Positions 1-11,207 of a stretch of 64,000 nucleotides of DNA are shown piece by piece; within the stretch, counting starts at the first letter, position 1; the number at the start of each line of letters is the position of its first letter. A program made the translations under genes and the position numbers. The DNA comes from Rhizodiscina lignyota (taxonomy: Eukaryota > Ascomycota > Dothideomycetes > Aulographales > Rhizodiscinaceae), in NCBI GenBank assembly GCA_010015805.1, contig ML978121.1:2604001-2668000 (forward strand). The letters run 5' to 3'. Below the pieces are notes generated by a model that was not told the origin of the DNA, did not search any database, and saw nothing but the letters and a program-made list of their open reading frames with translations.

Positions 1-921
1 CTGCTGAGGAATCAAATTCGCTAGCGAAGGTGATACAATGCGATTTCGAACATCATGGCGGAGGTCACTAATACTATTTGTATCCCTCCCTCACAACTTC
101 TTGCAGGCCCTCTTGCTGTTCATGCGGATGTAGTTTCATCTCAATTTTCCTCCGACTGAGTACGTTGTGGGTCTTCTGCCTGCCATCGCTAAGCCATACA
201 CTCGACGATATCGCTTTGTCATTGTGTATCAAGAAGGAGTTGTTTAGTCATTGACATCTCACACAACTTAACTACAGCATGGATACCGGAGACGGAAATC
301 CTTCAATGTAAGTGCAAACTTTCGGAGACGATTGAGCTTTAGGTGTTGCTAACATCCATTTCCGTCGGCTCGATCTGTCGGATTACTGAACCCATTTCGC
401 ACGGGGTTTAAGGGGCTTGCCGACAACATCTTTTCACAAAGCCAAGGGAAAAGGATTCGATCTCGATGTATTTTAGCGAATAAACATGTCCCGCCGACTC
501 TACCGACATGTCAGCCGCAAATGGGAGGGCTTACCCGCGCCCTGCATGTGGCGCCGCTATCACTTTATGGATCAACCCACGACAGGTTCCTTACTTCCCA
601 AATTGGAATTCTTTACTTCCCGATTTGGAAGAATTCTGCTAGTACGAATCATCAATAGGTATAAGAGCTGATTATTGAGCTCTCCGAGGCCTCTCGAGTG
701 CGGTACAATGCACTTTCAAATCTCGTTACATTACGCCGAGGCAGGGTTTCGGCATATTCAGTGCTCAAATTATTCTCTTATTGCGCATTCTGGCAACCGC
801 CATGTCCTCTTCCTCCTGGACGAATGCAGATATGGGCGTGTTTGACAATTTCCCTTCCTCTTTCCTTCCTGCATATTACCTCTGCTTATTCAAGCGACCG
901 GAGGTGATTACGCATCTCCAT
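1..921. other. left-edge intergenic region
   Basis: I find no supportable gene here. The few open frames are short and resemble no family I know. Around 590-640 an imperfect tandem repeat occurs (two copies of a TTACTTCCC-AATTTGGAA-AATTC pattern). The segment probably holds the 3' flank of the glucanase gene that ends at 922 and the flank of a gene outside the window. Confidence 0.4.
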
Positions 922-2574
922 TCAACTCGTCTGTGAGCTTTGAACATCTTCCTTCAGTATCCTGTTGAGTTCTTCGCGCTGTACGCAGTTCTCCAGCTTG
1001 AACGACGCTGCTATCTCGTCCAGCTCGTCGAAGCTCTTGTCTTTGAAGTACGACGCATACTCGTACGTCAACACCTCGGAAGCGAACAACTCTCGGACGA
1101 CACGATAGACATGGCCTTCGATACCCCACATGTGAGGGTATCTCTTGTTGTGAAGGTGCTCTGGGATCTCTGATCTTAGGTGCTCCAAAAGAGGTTCGTA
1201 GTATTTGCCCGAATACTTGTCGTCTCTTCCCCACCTGTCGAGACCCATTCGTTTCTTCTTCTCCAAAAATGGCTTCAATAGCCTCATGTATGCGGAGTTC
1301 GGGCTGGCGTACACCATTCCTGGGCGCTGTCAGCCACGTTGGGAAAAAGAGGCACATGCTCAACTCACCCTGGAATCCAATGTCCTTGTACAGCCAAATC
1401 TGGATCGCACATTAGTCGACGTCAGCCGCCAGCGAATCGACTCGACTTACGCTGTGGCCCATATGCGCTTTCCTGTAGATTTCTAACTGTTTCGCTAGAA
1501 GCTTAAATCTTCCTTCATTAATCTTCTCGTAATCGTCACCATCGTCTGGGCTCGCGTAGACTGGGCCCCACTCGCCGTTCCAGCCAGGCACGCCATGCTC
1601 TTGCATGAACACCATTTTGCGATCGAACTGCCTTTGCAGTACACTGTCTTGCTCCGCGGTCGCGACGTACTGCTCTCTCATTGGAAAACCGTACCCGGCA
1701 TAATCGTGGAATGCGTACACGGTATTGGGAAGGATATTCTTGAAGGCGGAAAAGTCCATGGAGTACGTGTTCCCGTCCAGGAACAAGATGTGGTTCGGGT
1801 CGACCTTGCGGATCTCTTTCTCAATGCGATTGTAGAACAGCGGAACGTTGACATGCTCCGGATCTGCGGGTTCGTTCATCGGATTGTAGCCGGCAATCCA
1901 GGTGTTGTTTGCATAGTACTTGGCAAGTTCAATCCACAATTGCACCACCCGGTCCTGATGGTCTTTGTAGTCCCAGAATAAGGCCTTGTGCAGGCCAGAG
2001 TCGCAATGCCATGCTTGGTTTTGGCCTCCTGGCGTGGTGTGGAGGTCAAGAATCGTGTACATTCCTTCCGCTGCACAAGCATCGATGATACGATCGAGCA
2101 ATTTGAAGCCCTCTTTCTTGATGACATCTGGGTTGCGGTCGTCCATAAAGTGCCGGTGGTTGAAAGGTATTCGAATGCAGTTCAGGCCTAACGAGGCGAG
2201 GAATTTCGCATCTGATGGAGTGAAGAAATACTCCATCCACTACAAAGGGGAAAGGGGGCACGTGAGCATGCGGAGTGCTGCCCGGGCATGTAATATAGGA
2301 CATACTTTGTCAAAGAAGAATTGGTACTTCTCCTCGCCCATTTCTTCTTTCATTGCCCGCCTAACTTCGTGCTCCTGCCCTGGATATCCCGTAATGAAAT
2401 TCTCCATGTTAGTGTGCCCACCGGTTGCACACTTTTTTGCATCAGTGACATCGGACCAGGATGTGTAGATGTGGCTTGACGAACTCCTTTGAGAATGACA
2501 ACATTGCCATCGGGGTCCACGACCCTTGTACCGTCCACCTTCAGAAAGCCTTTCGGGGTTGATTTGGCGGCCAT
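922..2574 (-). CDS. glycoside hydrolase family 5 protein (exo-beta-glucanase-like)
   Basis: Five exons on the minus strand: 2574-2485, 2431-2306, 2239-1451, 1399-1369 and 1319-922, joined by GT..AG introns of 48-66 bp, giving 477 residues. The N-terminus (FLKVDGTRVVDPDGNVVILKG, then GGHTNMENFITGYPG) is the first beta-strand region of fungal GH5 glucanases. The acid/base Glu is in YNPMNEP (about Glu195) and the nucleophile is in the WNGEWGP strand (about Glu295). RIPFNHRHF and the HDYAGYGFP segment are also family-typical. GH5 enzymes cleave beta-linked glucans with retention of configuration. No signal peptide is visible, so an intracellular enzyme acting on imported or recycled oligosaccharides or glycolipids is possible. 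The exact subfamily and substrate cannot be read from sequence alone. It diverges from the sugar transporter at 3157. Confidence 0.88.
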
Positions 2575-3156
2575 GTCGTTTCGTATCTCTCAAATTCTAC
2601 ACTCAATTGAAGTCTCGACTATTTCTCGAGCACGGTTCATTTGTCGCTAATGAACTGCCGAGTCGGGGATTTCGGGCGGCTAAAGAGGTGGAGAAGGCTG
2701 CCCAAAAGAAAGCTTGAAATCGATTTAACCGGGAGATCTTCAAGCCACCGCTGATGCCCAGAATCACTTTCACCATTGAGAGTTCACGATATGCATTCGT
2801 TCAGGCTAAAGGCCATGTGCCAAGTCTCATTTGCTCACCTGCTTCCAGCGACATCGACGTCTCGCAGACTGTGGCACTTTCACCCCGAAACATCCAAAGT
2901 CAGCATGGCTATGCGGCCGGGTCTGTAATTGGGCAGAGCGTCCCAAATCACCTAGCATCAATCGCATACCGCTGGCTTGGCTGGGGAAATGGATCGGAAG
3001 ACAAGAGCAGCTGTCGGGTTCATGGTTCCTGATCACCGCAGTTCTCCCCGTGGGGAACCCAGAATCAACACGCGATAGCATATAAATGTCAAATTCTGCC
3101 AAATATGGCGGAGTTGCTGGCTTATCGTATCTCTTCTCTTGGGGTTTCGAGTGACG
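2575..3156. promoter_or_regulatory. shared divergent promoter of GH5 and sugar transporter genes
   Basis: This 582-bp gap separates two head-to-head genes and must contain both promoters. Two matches to the fungal carbon-repressor (CreA/Cre1) SYGGRG core occur, CTGGGG near 2981 and GTGGGG near 3050. Such a short motif is expected often by chance, so carbon regulation is only a suggestion. Confidence 0.4.
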
Positions 3157-4900
3157 ATGGCGCTGTCAAAGCAAACGGACGTGGCGAAAGTCGCGGAGCA
3201 CTCTACGGTAAAGCAGCTCCTTGACCTAGACAAGACACCATGGTACAAGAAGAAGAATCTGCGGACCTTGTATTTATCTCTTGTGCCTGCCGTCCTTGGT
3301 GTTGAGATGACTTCTGGCTATGACGGGTCTATTCTCAATGGTCTGCAAGCTGTCGATGCGTTCAATTCGTATTTCAACAATCCTCAAGGCGCAATTCTCG
3401 GAGTCATTACTGCTGCTTTCAGTATTGGAGCCGTCCTCGCTCTTCCAGTTGTACCATATGTAAGGTTTCTATGCCGTTATAGCCTGAGATCATGCTCACA
3501 TACTCGTTAGGTAAATGATCGCTTCGGTCGCAAGCACAGCATCACAGTTGGGTCCGCAATCATCATGGTCGGTGTGATACTTCAGACCGCCTCCGTTAAT
3601 ATTGCTGTCCGTCAGCTCTTTCATCCTCTTGCCACTATTACACACTAACTCTTCAACGTAGATGTTCCTTGTCGCTCGTCTACTTCTCGGATATGGCATA
3701 CCATTCTGCATCAGCGGCGCCTCTCAGCTCATCGCAGAACTCTGTTATCCCAAAGAAGCTGGCGTCTTGAATGGTCTCTTCAACGAATCGTGGTACGCAG
3801 GCGCCATTATCGCCGCAGGTGTGACCCTCGGAACTTTCTCTATGCAGAGCAACTGGGCGTGGAGGATCCCAAGTCTCGTCCAGATCGCGCCCAGCGTACT
3901 ACAGCTCACCTTCATCTGGTTTATCCCCGAGTCGCCGCGCTGGCTTATCTCGAAGGACCGCAATGAAGAGGCATTCGATATTCTTGTTAAATATCACGCC
4001 GAGGGAGATCGCGAAAGCGCCTTCGTAAGAGCCGAGTTTGCGGAGATCCAGCTGCGTGTGCGATACGAGCTCGAGAATTCGAAGCGCCGATGGGTCGAAT
4101 TGGTCCAAACACCGGGAAATCGCAAACGGTCTCTTATCGCTGCTTGCGTCGGATTGTTCTCGCAGTGGTCGGGGAATGGACTCGTCTCGTACTTCTTAGC
4201 CAAGGTCCTCATTACTGTTGGTATCAAGGACAAGAGGACGCAGAATCAGATCAACCTTGCTCTCACCGTAAGTGCTCTAATTTCCAGCCACTACTCTTCG
4301 TCCGTCCACTTACATTCCTAATAGTGTTGGAATCTCCTCACCGGTGTGACATCGGCCTTCGTCACCAAAATCGCTCCTCGTCGAACCCAGTATCTGGTCG
4401 CCTTCATTGGCATGACCGCTCTCTTCGCCTGCTGGACTGGTGCCTCCGCCGACTACGCACAAACTGGCAATCACTCAGCAGCAGCAGCCGTCGTTGCCAT
4501 GATTTTCATCTACTACCTCTTCTACACGATCATGCACCCGATGACGTATATCTATATCACGGAGGTCTTCCCGTTCGTCCATCGTGCTAAGGGCGTCGCG
4601 CTCACTCAGACATTCTCTCGCGCAGGCAGCGCCTTCAATCAGTTTGTGAATCCGATTGGGCTGCAGAACATTACCTGGAAGTTTTACATTGTGTACGTGG
4701 TGTGGCTGGCGATTGAGACGGTCATCATCTACTTCTTGTATCCGGAGACAAAGGGCCCCATGCTGGAGGAGCTGGGTGAGCTGTTTGAGAAGGAAGATCC
4801 ATTGGCCAAGGGCGAGCTGGATCTTGATGTGGGAAGGCACGGCTCGGTGGATATGGCGGAGAAAGGGACAACGACTATTCATGAGGTTGCCGGGAAATGA
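3157..4900 (+). CDS. MFS sugar transporter (lactose/hexose permease-like)
   Basis: Four exons: 3157-3459, 3511-3606, 3662-4267 and 4325-4900, giving 526 residues with 12 predicted membrane segments. Sugar-porter signatures are present: GYDGSILNGLQ in TM1, NDRFGRKHS in the loop after TM2, PESPRWLI before the central cytoplasmic loop, and FPFVHRAKG and PETKG at the end of the second half. The start chosen (MALSKQTDVAKV) has an alternative in-frame ATG six codons upstream at 3139. The second intron has a weak GTCCGT donor, but its removal restores the conserved NIA-MFLVARLLLGYG helix. The protein should import a sugar through the plasma membrane by proton symport. It lies beside the GH5 gene in divergent orientation, so the two may serve one substrate; that is inference. 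Confidence 0.9.
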
Positions 4901-5225
4901 GATCGCACGACGGGATCCCTTGTCTGGATTTCGTGAAGCTCGTGATATTAGGCTACGGCCCTCTAAATGTACAAAGATCTGGACAATTTCAATACAGACA
5001 CCATTGTTTGAACCAGTGATCCATTTCTTCCTCCATACGATAATTTTTGACGGCTGCGGCGTGGAATAGCGAAAAGTATGCACATAAGCGACCCGAAGGG
5101 TAAATGCCGACCGACAGATCAAAAGAAAATTACATATAAGGGTCAGCTGTAGTGCTGGACGCCGTTTCGTCTGGTCCATGAAAGCCCAAAAAAGTAAATT
5201 CAACATCCACGAGGCCAAAAGAAAA
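4901..5225. other. intergenic region 3' of transporter
   Basis: I see nothing coding here. It holds the transporter 3' flank and the region downstream of the minus-strand tRNA. Confidence 0.4.
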
Positions 5226-5297
5226 TGCCTACTAGAAGAATTGAACTTCTGATCTTCGCATTACAAGTGCGACGCGTTACCACTGCGCCAAGCAGGC
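5226..5297 (-). tRNA. tRNA-Thr (anticodon TGT)
   Basis: This is a 72-nt cloverleaf read on the minus strand. The acceptor arm GCCTGCT pairs with AGTAGGC (one G-T pair), followed by discriminator A. The D-arm contains AGTGGTAA. The anticodon stem TCGCA/TGCGA closes the loop CTTGTAA with TGT at positions 34-36. The T-arm is AGAAG-TTCAATT-CTTCT. There is no intron. The A-box (TGGCGCAGTGG) and B-box (GTTCAATTC) promoters are intact. Confidence 0.93.
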
Positions 5298-5982
5298 AAT
5301 TTCCACGTCGATGAAAAGGCAGGAAATATATAATGGTTGGTAGAGAACCGGGAGCCAACGATTTTTTGTCCCACCTCACACCGGCCCGATTCCCTTACAT
5401 CGCCTTCCAACTTCCAGCCTCTGCACATTTTCTGATCTGTATTCTCTCTGAACATAGCCGCCTACGTCCTACGAGCCTCCTTTCCCACCGGACGTCCTTC
5501 CCAGCCGCGAGTGGCAGCGCTTCCGTATCGGTTCCGGCGACATGGTTCGTACTGCTGTGCCGCACACCGCCCACCGGTCAACCATATCGACCCATCACAT
5601 CCCCCCTCGACCAATATCCATGAGACAAGGCATGCATATTGTGGCGAAATTTAATGCCTCGTAGGCATCTTCAAGCTTTGGTCCACTAAGGACGGCAGCG
5701 GGAGTGTGCCGGCGCTTAAGCAGTGACAAGGTATGGAGAGGATGGAGCCATACGCAAGGCTGGGGGTATATTGGGACATGGGACATGCTCCACATTGTTC
5801 CGCGCCTCGCTGCTGCTGGCCATCAAAGGAAGATATCCTGGTAGACCTTTAGGGGACGAAGGTAGACGCCTATTCAAGATATGTGGGCCTGAGGTAGGAT
5901 GATGCTCCGTCTAATATTTTCCATTCATTCCCATATTCTGCTTCTGCAAATTTGATGCCTCTCTAGAGTATATGTCTTTGTT
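5298..5982. other. intergenic region between tRNA-Thr and HET gene
   Basis: No gene is recognisable. The segment contains the 5' flank of the tRNA and the promoter of the HET-domain gene. Pyrimidine-rich tracts occur around 5440-5500 and 5930-5960. Confidence 0.4.
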
Positions 5983-8532
5983 ATGGAATTAGACTGGCGC
6001 GGTCGTTTTCAGCATTACTATACTCGGATATATTTGCAGCTCCAAGAGTCATTTACAAACCTTACTGTTTCTCTCTATGACTACCTGATATACATCGATT
6101 ATTTATTTGTTTCCTCTCTCTCTAAAGTACAACAAGTTTTGCTTTCATGGGCCTACGGCGACTGTCCTTCTCGGCCCCCTCAGGCCAAACTCTGTGGAAC
6201 ATGCTGCCGGTTAGACTACAAGTCGCTGGCGCGTCTCGACAAGCCCCATGATTTCTGGAGAAGATATTATCGTGCCGATCTTGGCCTCTTATGCGATGTC
6301 ATTGGAAGGGAAGGTTATTGTGACTTATGCAAAGCCATTGTGCAGTCAATTCGAAGCCAGGGTCGCCTGGAGCGCCCACATGAGCAGAGAGTAAAGGCTC
6401 GGAGCAGGCCCTTTTACACCACGATTGTAGATGGGAGGACTGGCAAAGAACTTCAAAATCCAAGGGCAACGAGCCATATATCCATCGTTCTGGAAGACCG
6501 TAACGGTGATCAACAGGTCACTCGCTTTCAGCCTTGTTCGTTCCCCGTTCCAATGGCTCTCAACGAGTCCAAGCCCATGGATATCCTCCACTCCAGCATC
6601 CAAACGACATTCGGTGGCCGTATTTTGTCTAGCGAACAGTCTCGACTGCAGTTATATGGGAAATGGTTTCAGTTATGTCAGAGTCAGCATGGGTCGAGAT
6701 GCGCTGTATCGAAATTCCCTCAGCTGGACGCATCGTTTACGCATCCTCTACTCTTAATCGATGTGCAGAAGAAACTTGTCACCAATGCTACGCCAGATTA
6801 CCGATACGTGGCGTTGAGCTACGTCTGGGGCAGAACCAAAAACACTCAGCTGACTAGCAAGAATTTAAAACACTTTATGACTGTGGGTATCCCGGGAGAC
6901 ATTCCGCGCACTATTCAAGATGCGATGCTAGTTGTGGACGCTGTAGGGGAGCGATTTTTGTGGGTCGACTCCCTCTGTATCATACAAGACGAAACGACAC
7001 ACAAGCAGGCTCAAATCGCTCAGATGGCAAACATTTTCTCCAATTCGGTGTTCACAATCGTGGCTGCTGCTGGGCAGGATGCCCATGTGGGCCTTTGGCC
7101 TAGTTTGAAGACTGAAATATACCAGCAGTCAGTTTTACGGATCGGTCGTCACACACTGATTGAGCTACTGGATCAGAGCTACAAGTCCTCGGAGTCGCAC
7201 TGGGAGCAAGATCGGAAGCCTTCGGTCTCAAAATACGCATGGGAAAGTCGAGGGTGGACGTTTCAGGAGATATTGTGTTCTCGAAGGGCTATGGTCTTCA
7301 CGCCCGTCCAAGCCTACTGGCACTGTCAGGAGAGAGATTGGTTGGAAGAAACAGCACTTGAGTATGCACCTCCATGTGCGTTGAGATTCCATACTGGCCC
7401 AACAGAAACAGCGGTCCACTTCTGGTCGCCGAACTTCAACCAGTTTTTCAAAGATGCCGACGCAATGCTACCGCAATACTTCCGGTCAATAGAGGATGCC
7501 CTGGTATGCTATGTCAAGCTCGTCACTGAGTACACGAAACGATATCTTACCAATCCGAGCGATGGCCTGAATGCCTTTTCTGGAGCGGTCAGCGTAATGC
7601 AAGGCTTAATGGGCCGCGATTTCTTCTGGGGTCTTCCAGAAGTTGAGTTCGGATGGGCTCTTGCCTGGAGTGCTCCTGACTGGGAGCTCCATTCTACAAA
7701 TCGCTCCCTCACACGCCCTGACGCCTCTGACAGTCTTCGTCGAACTGGAACACCGAGTTGGAGTTGGGCATCATGGTACCTCGATGTACCTTCAGAAAAG
7801 TACGTTTGGTTTAACGAGTGTGATCCGTTCTGGCCATCTTTACCCCTTCCGGAAATATACTTCTACCGTAAAGGCCGCGATGGAACCTTGGTACTTATCC
7901 GGCAGCGAAACATCAAGGACATTGGAATTCCTCGGCCATATACCGAACTCACCGTTTACACCAATGGTACTGAATGGTATAGTTCAAGTGACTGGAAAGG
8001 TCAGCCCACACATATAGACAGTGCTATCACAACTGGAGCGCCCAACGGTTTCGTAGACACCGGAATCATACAGTTCTGGACGAGTACAGCCACACTTGTT
8101 GTTCATCGGTATATGAGCGAAGGCAAACTGCAGTACTTCGCGATGGGTGCTGGCTACATGCAGCCTTTTTGTCGGAAGTGGCATGAGCCCGGCAAGCCGT
8201 GCTATTGCAGAGTCAACGACGTAATCTGCGTCATTCAAATGGGCTCGACAAAGCACATGCCCAAAGGAGAGCACGAGCAGCGGAAACTCCTGTCAGAATC
8301 ATACAGATGTCTGCCACGACCGAAAGCGGACAATGAGGATGAAGATGGTGACCTACTTGTTTTGGACTTCTGTGTTGTTAGTCGTGAAACTAGACGAAGG
8401 GACTTTTTGAATGTCCTTGCAATTGAGCGGGGTTCCGATGGAATATATTATCGATTGGGATGCGCACAAATAGAAGAGATGACTTGGGTGCATATACTAA
8501 ACCGACAATGGTCGTTGATAACGTTGGCCTAA
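5983..8532 (+). CDS. heterokaryon incompatibility (HET) domain protein
   Basis: A single uninterrupted frame of 849 residues. The HET domain begins near residue 272 with YRYVALSYVWG. It continues through DIPRTIQDAMLVV, FLWVDSLCIIQD and QMANIFSNSVFTIVAAAG, and ends near WESRGWTFQEILCSRRAMVF (about 418-440). This is the canonical order of the family. Upstream, residues 65-125 hold a Cys-rich segment (CGTCCRLDY, then CDLCKAI) common in large HET proteins. The C-terminal half includes the usual W-rich SWSWASW region (about 595). HET proteins trigger programmed cell death after fusion with genetically different hyphae. The partner and specificity cannot be read here. No NACHT or repeat domain is attached. 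The gene is intact. Confidence 0.92.
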   Translation: MELDWRGRFQHYYTRIYLQLQESFTNLTVSLYDYLIYIDYLFVSSLSKVQQVLLSWAYGDCPSRPPQAKLCGTCCRLDYKSLARLDKPHDFWRRYYRADLGLLCDVIGREGYCDLCKAIVQSIRSQGRLERPHEQRVKARSRPFYTTIVDGRTGKELQNPRATSHISIVLEDRNGDQQVTRFQPCSFPVPMALNESKPMDILHSSIQTTFGGRILSSEQSRLQLYGKWFQLCQSQHGSRCAVSKFPQLDASFTHPLLLIDVQKKLVTNATPDYRYVALSYVWGRTKNTQLTSKNLKHFMTVGIPGDIPRTIQDAMLVVDAVGERFLWVDSLCIIQDETTHKQAQIAQMANIFSNSVFTIVAAAGQDAHVGLWPSLKTEIYQQSVLRIGRHTLIELLDQSYKSSESHWEQDRKPSVSKYAWESRGWTFQEILCSRRAMVFTPVQAYWHCQERDWLEETALEYAPPCALRFHTGPTETAVHFWSPNFNQFFKDADAMLPQYFRSIEDALVCYVKLVTEYTKRYLTNPSDGLNAFSGAVSVMQGLMGRDFFWGLPEVEFGWALAWSAPDWELHSTNRSLTRPDASDSLRRTGTPSWSWASWYLDVPSEKYVWFNECDPFWPSLPLPEIYFYRKGRDGTLVLIRQRNIKDIGIPRPYTELTVYTNGTEWYSSSDWKGQPTHIDSAITTGAPNGFVDTGIIQFWTSTATLVVHRYMSEGKLQYFAMGAGYMQPFCRKWHEPGKPCYCRVNDVICVIQMGSTKHMPKGEHEQRKLLSESYRCLPRPKADNEDEDGDLLVLDFCVVSRETRRRDFLNVLAIERGSDGIYYRLGCAQIEEMTWVHILNRQWSLITLA

Positions 8533-8695
8533 ATCGAAAATCAAATACAGGTATCATGGCGAACGATTTCAAATTCGTAGTCATCCACTGCTCCTAGGTA
8601 TAGGGAACGCCATGATAGTTAAAGTAGTTACATCGCGTCTTCAAAGTCACAGATATCCAACAACGCCCAGACGCCACCAGGAAGAGCTAGGGAAT

Positions 8696-10385
8696 TCATT
8701 GTCCTCTCTTCTTGTAATCTCTTTCAGCGCCCGGGTTCTCCAAAACACCAGGGTACATCAGCTCCACCAACAGCTTCTCGTACCAACCGCTCGTCTCACC
8801 ACGGATGCGATCGATTAAACTCTTGTGGTGCAGCTGCTTGTAAGCCATTTTCACCTGATCTGCATGCGGCTTGTCCCAATGCACGTTGACGACGCGGTTG
8901 GTCAACACTGCCTCATTCGTGCCGATGCCCTTCATAGAATGCTCAAGCTGGTCCGCTTCCGCCTTAATCGGATCAATACCCCTCTTGAGCATCAGGAGCA
9001 TTGCATCTTCCATGTGCCCGCTGAACTTCTTCTTGATATCCTTCTCCAGATTTCCATACATTGAATTGTATTTCTGGTTGATGGCCCTGATCTGACCATT
9101 CGAACGCTTTCCGAGGATGTTCATTACCGCATTCGTGTCTTTGCTACCAAATGACGAGCGCATTGCGGATTTGAGCTCTGCTGCATCGCGCTCAATCTCT
9201 TGTGGGATGCATGGCGCATTCTCTTCAGGTCGCGGGCGTCGATCATCCAGTATGAGCATGAACAGGTCCTTCGTCTTCATGGAGAGGTCGCCGCCCACGG
9301 CAGCTATCATGTCTTTTCCGTAAATCTGGCGGTAGGACTGCTTCATTTGGTAGATGTCGTAGTTCGTGCGACCGAGAAGCACATCGTTCAGTAGATCTTC
9401 GGAAGTTCCAGGTCTGTTGATGGCTTTGTTTACAAAGTATGCGTCTGATTCGGCTTGAGTACGCGCAAGTGTGGTACACAGTTCGCCGTAGTCGCCGCTG
9501 ACGTCGCCCTCAATGGCTTTGAGGAAGTCTTTCCGTCCACCACCGACAGTATGCTCGTGCGCAAACATCCTATCGTACGTCTGTCGCAAGTACGCCATCT
9601 GACTGGGGTTTCCCACAGCAGCCAGAGTCAGGACCAGCTCGCGGTCGTCTGTTCCTAACCCTGCAATGGCCTTGTGGATTCGAATGGCGTCTGAGTTCGG
9701 ATCTGCACCTCGTGGAGCGGTGGGTTCGCCGAAATGACCAGCACCATGTGGCTGCTTGAGCTCTGCGGTCAGCGCCTGGACTCCGGACTTCAGGTGACCG
9801 AAGGTAGATTTGGGAGGCCTCACCTGAGCGCCATGCTGCCCCTGATGAGGGGGCTGCTGGTATTGTCCTCCAGCCGGAGGAGCTCCCCATCCTCCAGGTT
9901 GTTGCACTGGCGGTGCAGGCGAGTGTGTGTAATTGCCCTGTGGAGGAGGGGCATGACCCCACTGCTGGTTTGGCGGTGGTTGTTGTCCCCAGTGCTGTTG
10001 TGGAGGCTGTTGTGGAGGCTGCTGTCCCCACTGTTGCTGAGGAGGTTGATTATAAGGCGGCTGTTGACCATACTGGCCTTGTCCAGGCGGTGGTTGGCCC
10101 CATTGCTGCTGCTGTGGGGGGTATGGAGGTTGCTGCTGGTTGTACATTTGGTATGGAGAATGCGATTGAGGTGGGGGTTGGTTCGCGGGAGGGTAGTAGC
10201 CTGGCTGGGGCGAGTCTATACATATATTCTTGTCGTCAGCAAGCTAACGTCTGCCAAGTTAAATGGTGGGGGATAGGCGACTTCGCCGCGTGCAAGGGAT
10301 TGGAGGGCTGTAGAGCTTGGTATCGGTACCGAGACTTACGGCTTGGAGGAGGCGCGTATCCGCCGGGTTGCTGGTAGTAGGACAT
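8696..10385 (-). CDS. annexin (fungal type with Pro/Gln-rich N-terminus)
   Basis: Two exons, 10385-10340 and 10215-8696, giving 521 residues. The first exon encodes only MSYYQQPGGYAPPPS. Residues up to about 150 are low-complexity (repeated PPQQQWGQ, GGWGAPP and similar), resembling the tails of fungal annexins. Four annexin-type helical repeats follow, starting at SDAIRIHKAIAGLGTDDREL, DAYFVNKAINRPGTSEDLL, AAELKSAMRSSFGSKDTNAV and EADQLEHSMKGIGTNEAVL. The GxGT calcium loops are clearest in repeats 1 and 4, degenerate in repeat 2, and replaced by FGSKD in repeat 3. Annexins bind acidic membranes in a calcium-dependent way and act in vesicle and membrane-repair processes. The Gln/Pro-rich tail may support phase separation or membrane scaffolding; that is inference. 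Confidence 0.93.
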
Positions 10386-11207
10386 GCTTGCACGCCAACT
10401 GATGCTGTACAGAGTATGGATGGACGAGGCGCAGTACTCTTACAGTCGCGTACGCAATGAAGATCGCAGAATACCACCGAATAGAGATGGAAGGCGAGAG
10501 ATACAGTAACGACAAGGATGAGAGTTAGAAATACGAGACGAGACGAGACGAAAGGAACGACTGCAATGATTGCTTCGGAAGAGACGAAAAGGCCACAGGC
10601 GGCAAAGGAAGCGCAATCGCCGCGTGCCTACCTCGTCATCCTCATTTGGCGCCATCTTCAAATGAGGGGCAGGGCAGGCAGTGCAAGTTAGTTTGCACCG
10701 CCTGGTGACGATGACCGGTCGCAAATGTGGATGGTTCGTAGGGCCATCCATGCCCAAATTGCATGGCGGGCATGGGCCTGTAGCGAGTGAGAGTGCGCGC
10801 CAGTCGACCTGTGGCGGTGGAAGTGGAGACGCGCAACAAATTCTCCGGAGTTGTGCCGGCATCTGGGACGAAGGCAATTGCTGGCAATGCTAACTAAACA
10901 TGTGAATTTGGCAGGTGATATTGGATAGAGGGAGTTGTTGGAAGTTGACGGTTTGATGCGACACAGAGATTTGGGCTTGGTGGTCGCACAGCTAAGCGAC
11001 CCAGTGTTGGGGAATTTCATGCTTCCAGTGCATCGGCAGAACAACAAGCTGTGGAGCCTGCAAAGACCTCAGCTTCCTGCACCGAGCCGAATTCTGATAT
11101 CTTGCTGTGCGCCTCAGGCATCAAATCGTTTCATATTGAACTCGTTGAACCCCCCTGCTTTTCACGAGAATGTATGAAGCCGTAATTGGGACAGAACGTC
11201 CGGTCTC
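10386..11207. other. intergenic region between annexin and CDC37
   Basis: This is the promoter and 5' leader of the annexin gene plus the 3' flank of CDC37. A purine-rich tract with repeated GAGAC units lies at about 10530-10555. No additional gene is supported. Confidence 0.4.

Noticed and set aside
9734-10276. Long plus-strand frames opposite the annexin tail
   Set aside because: They are antisense to the Gln/Pro-rich annexin exon; the low-complexity DNA keeps several frames open.
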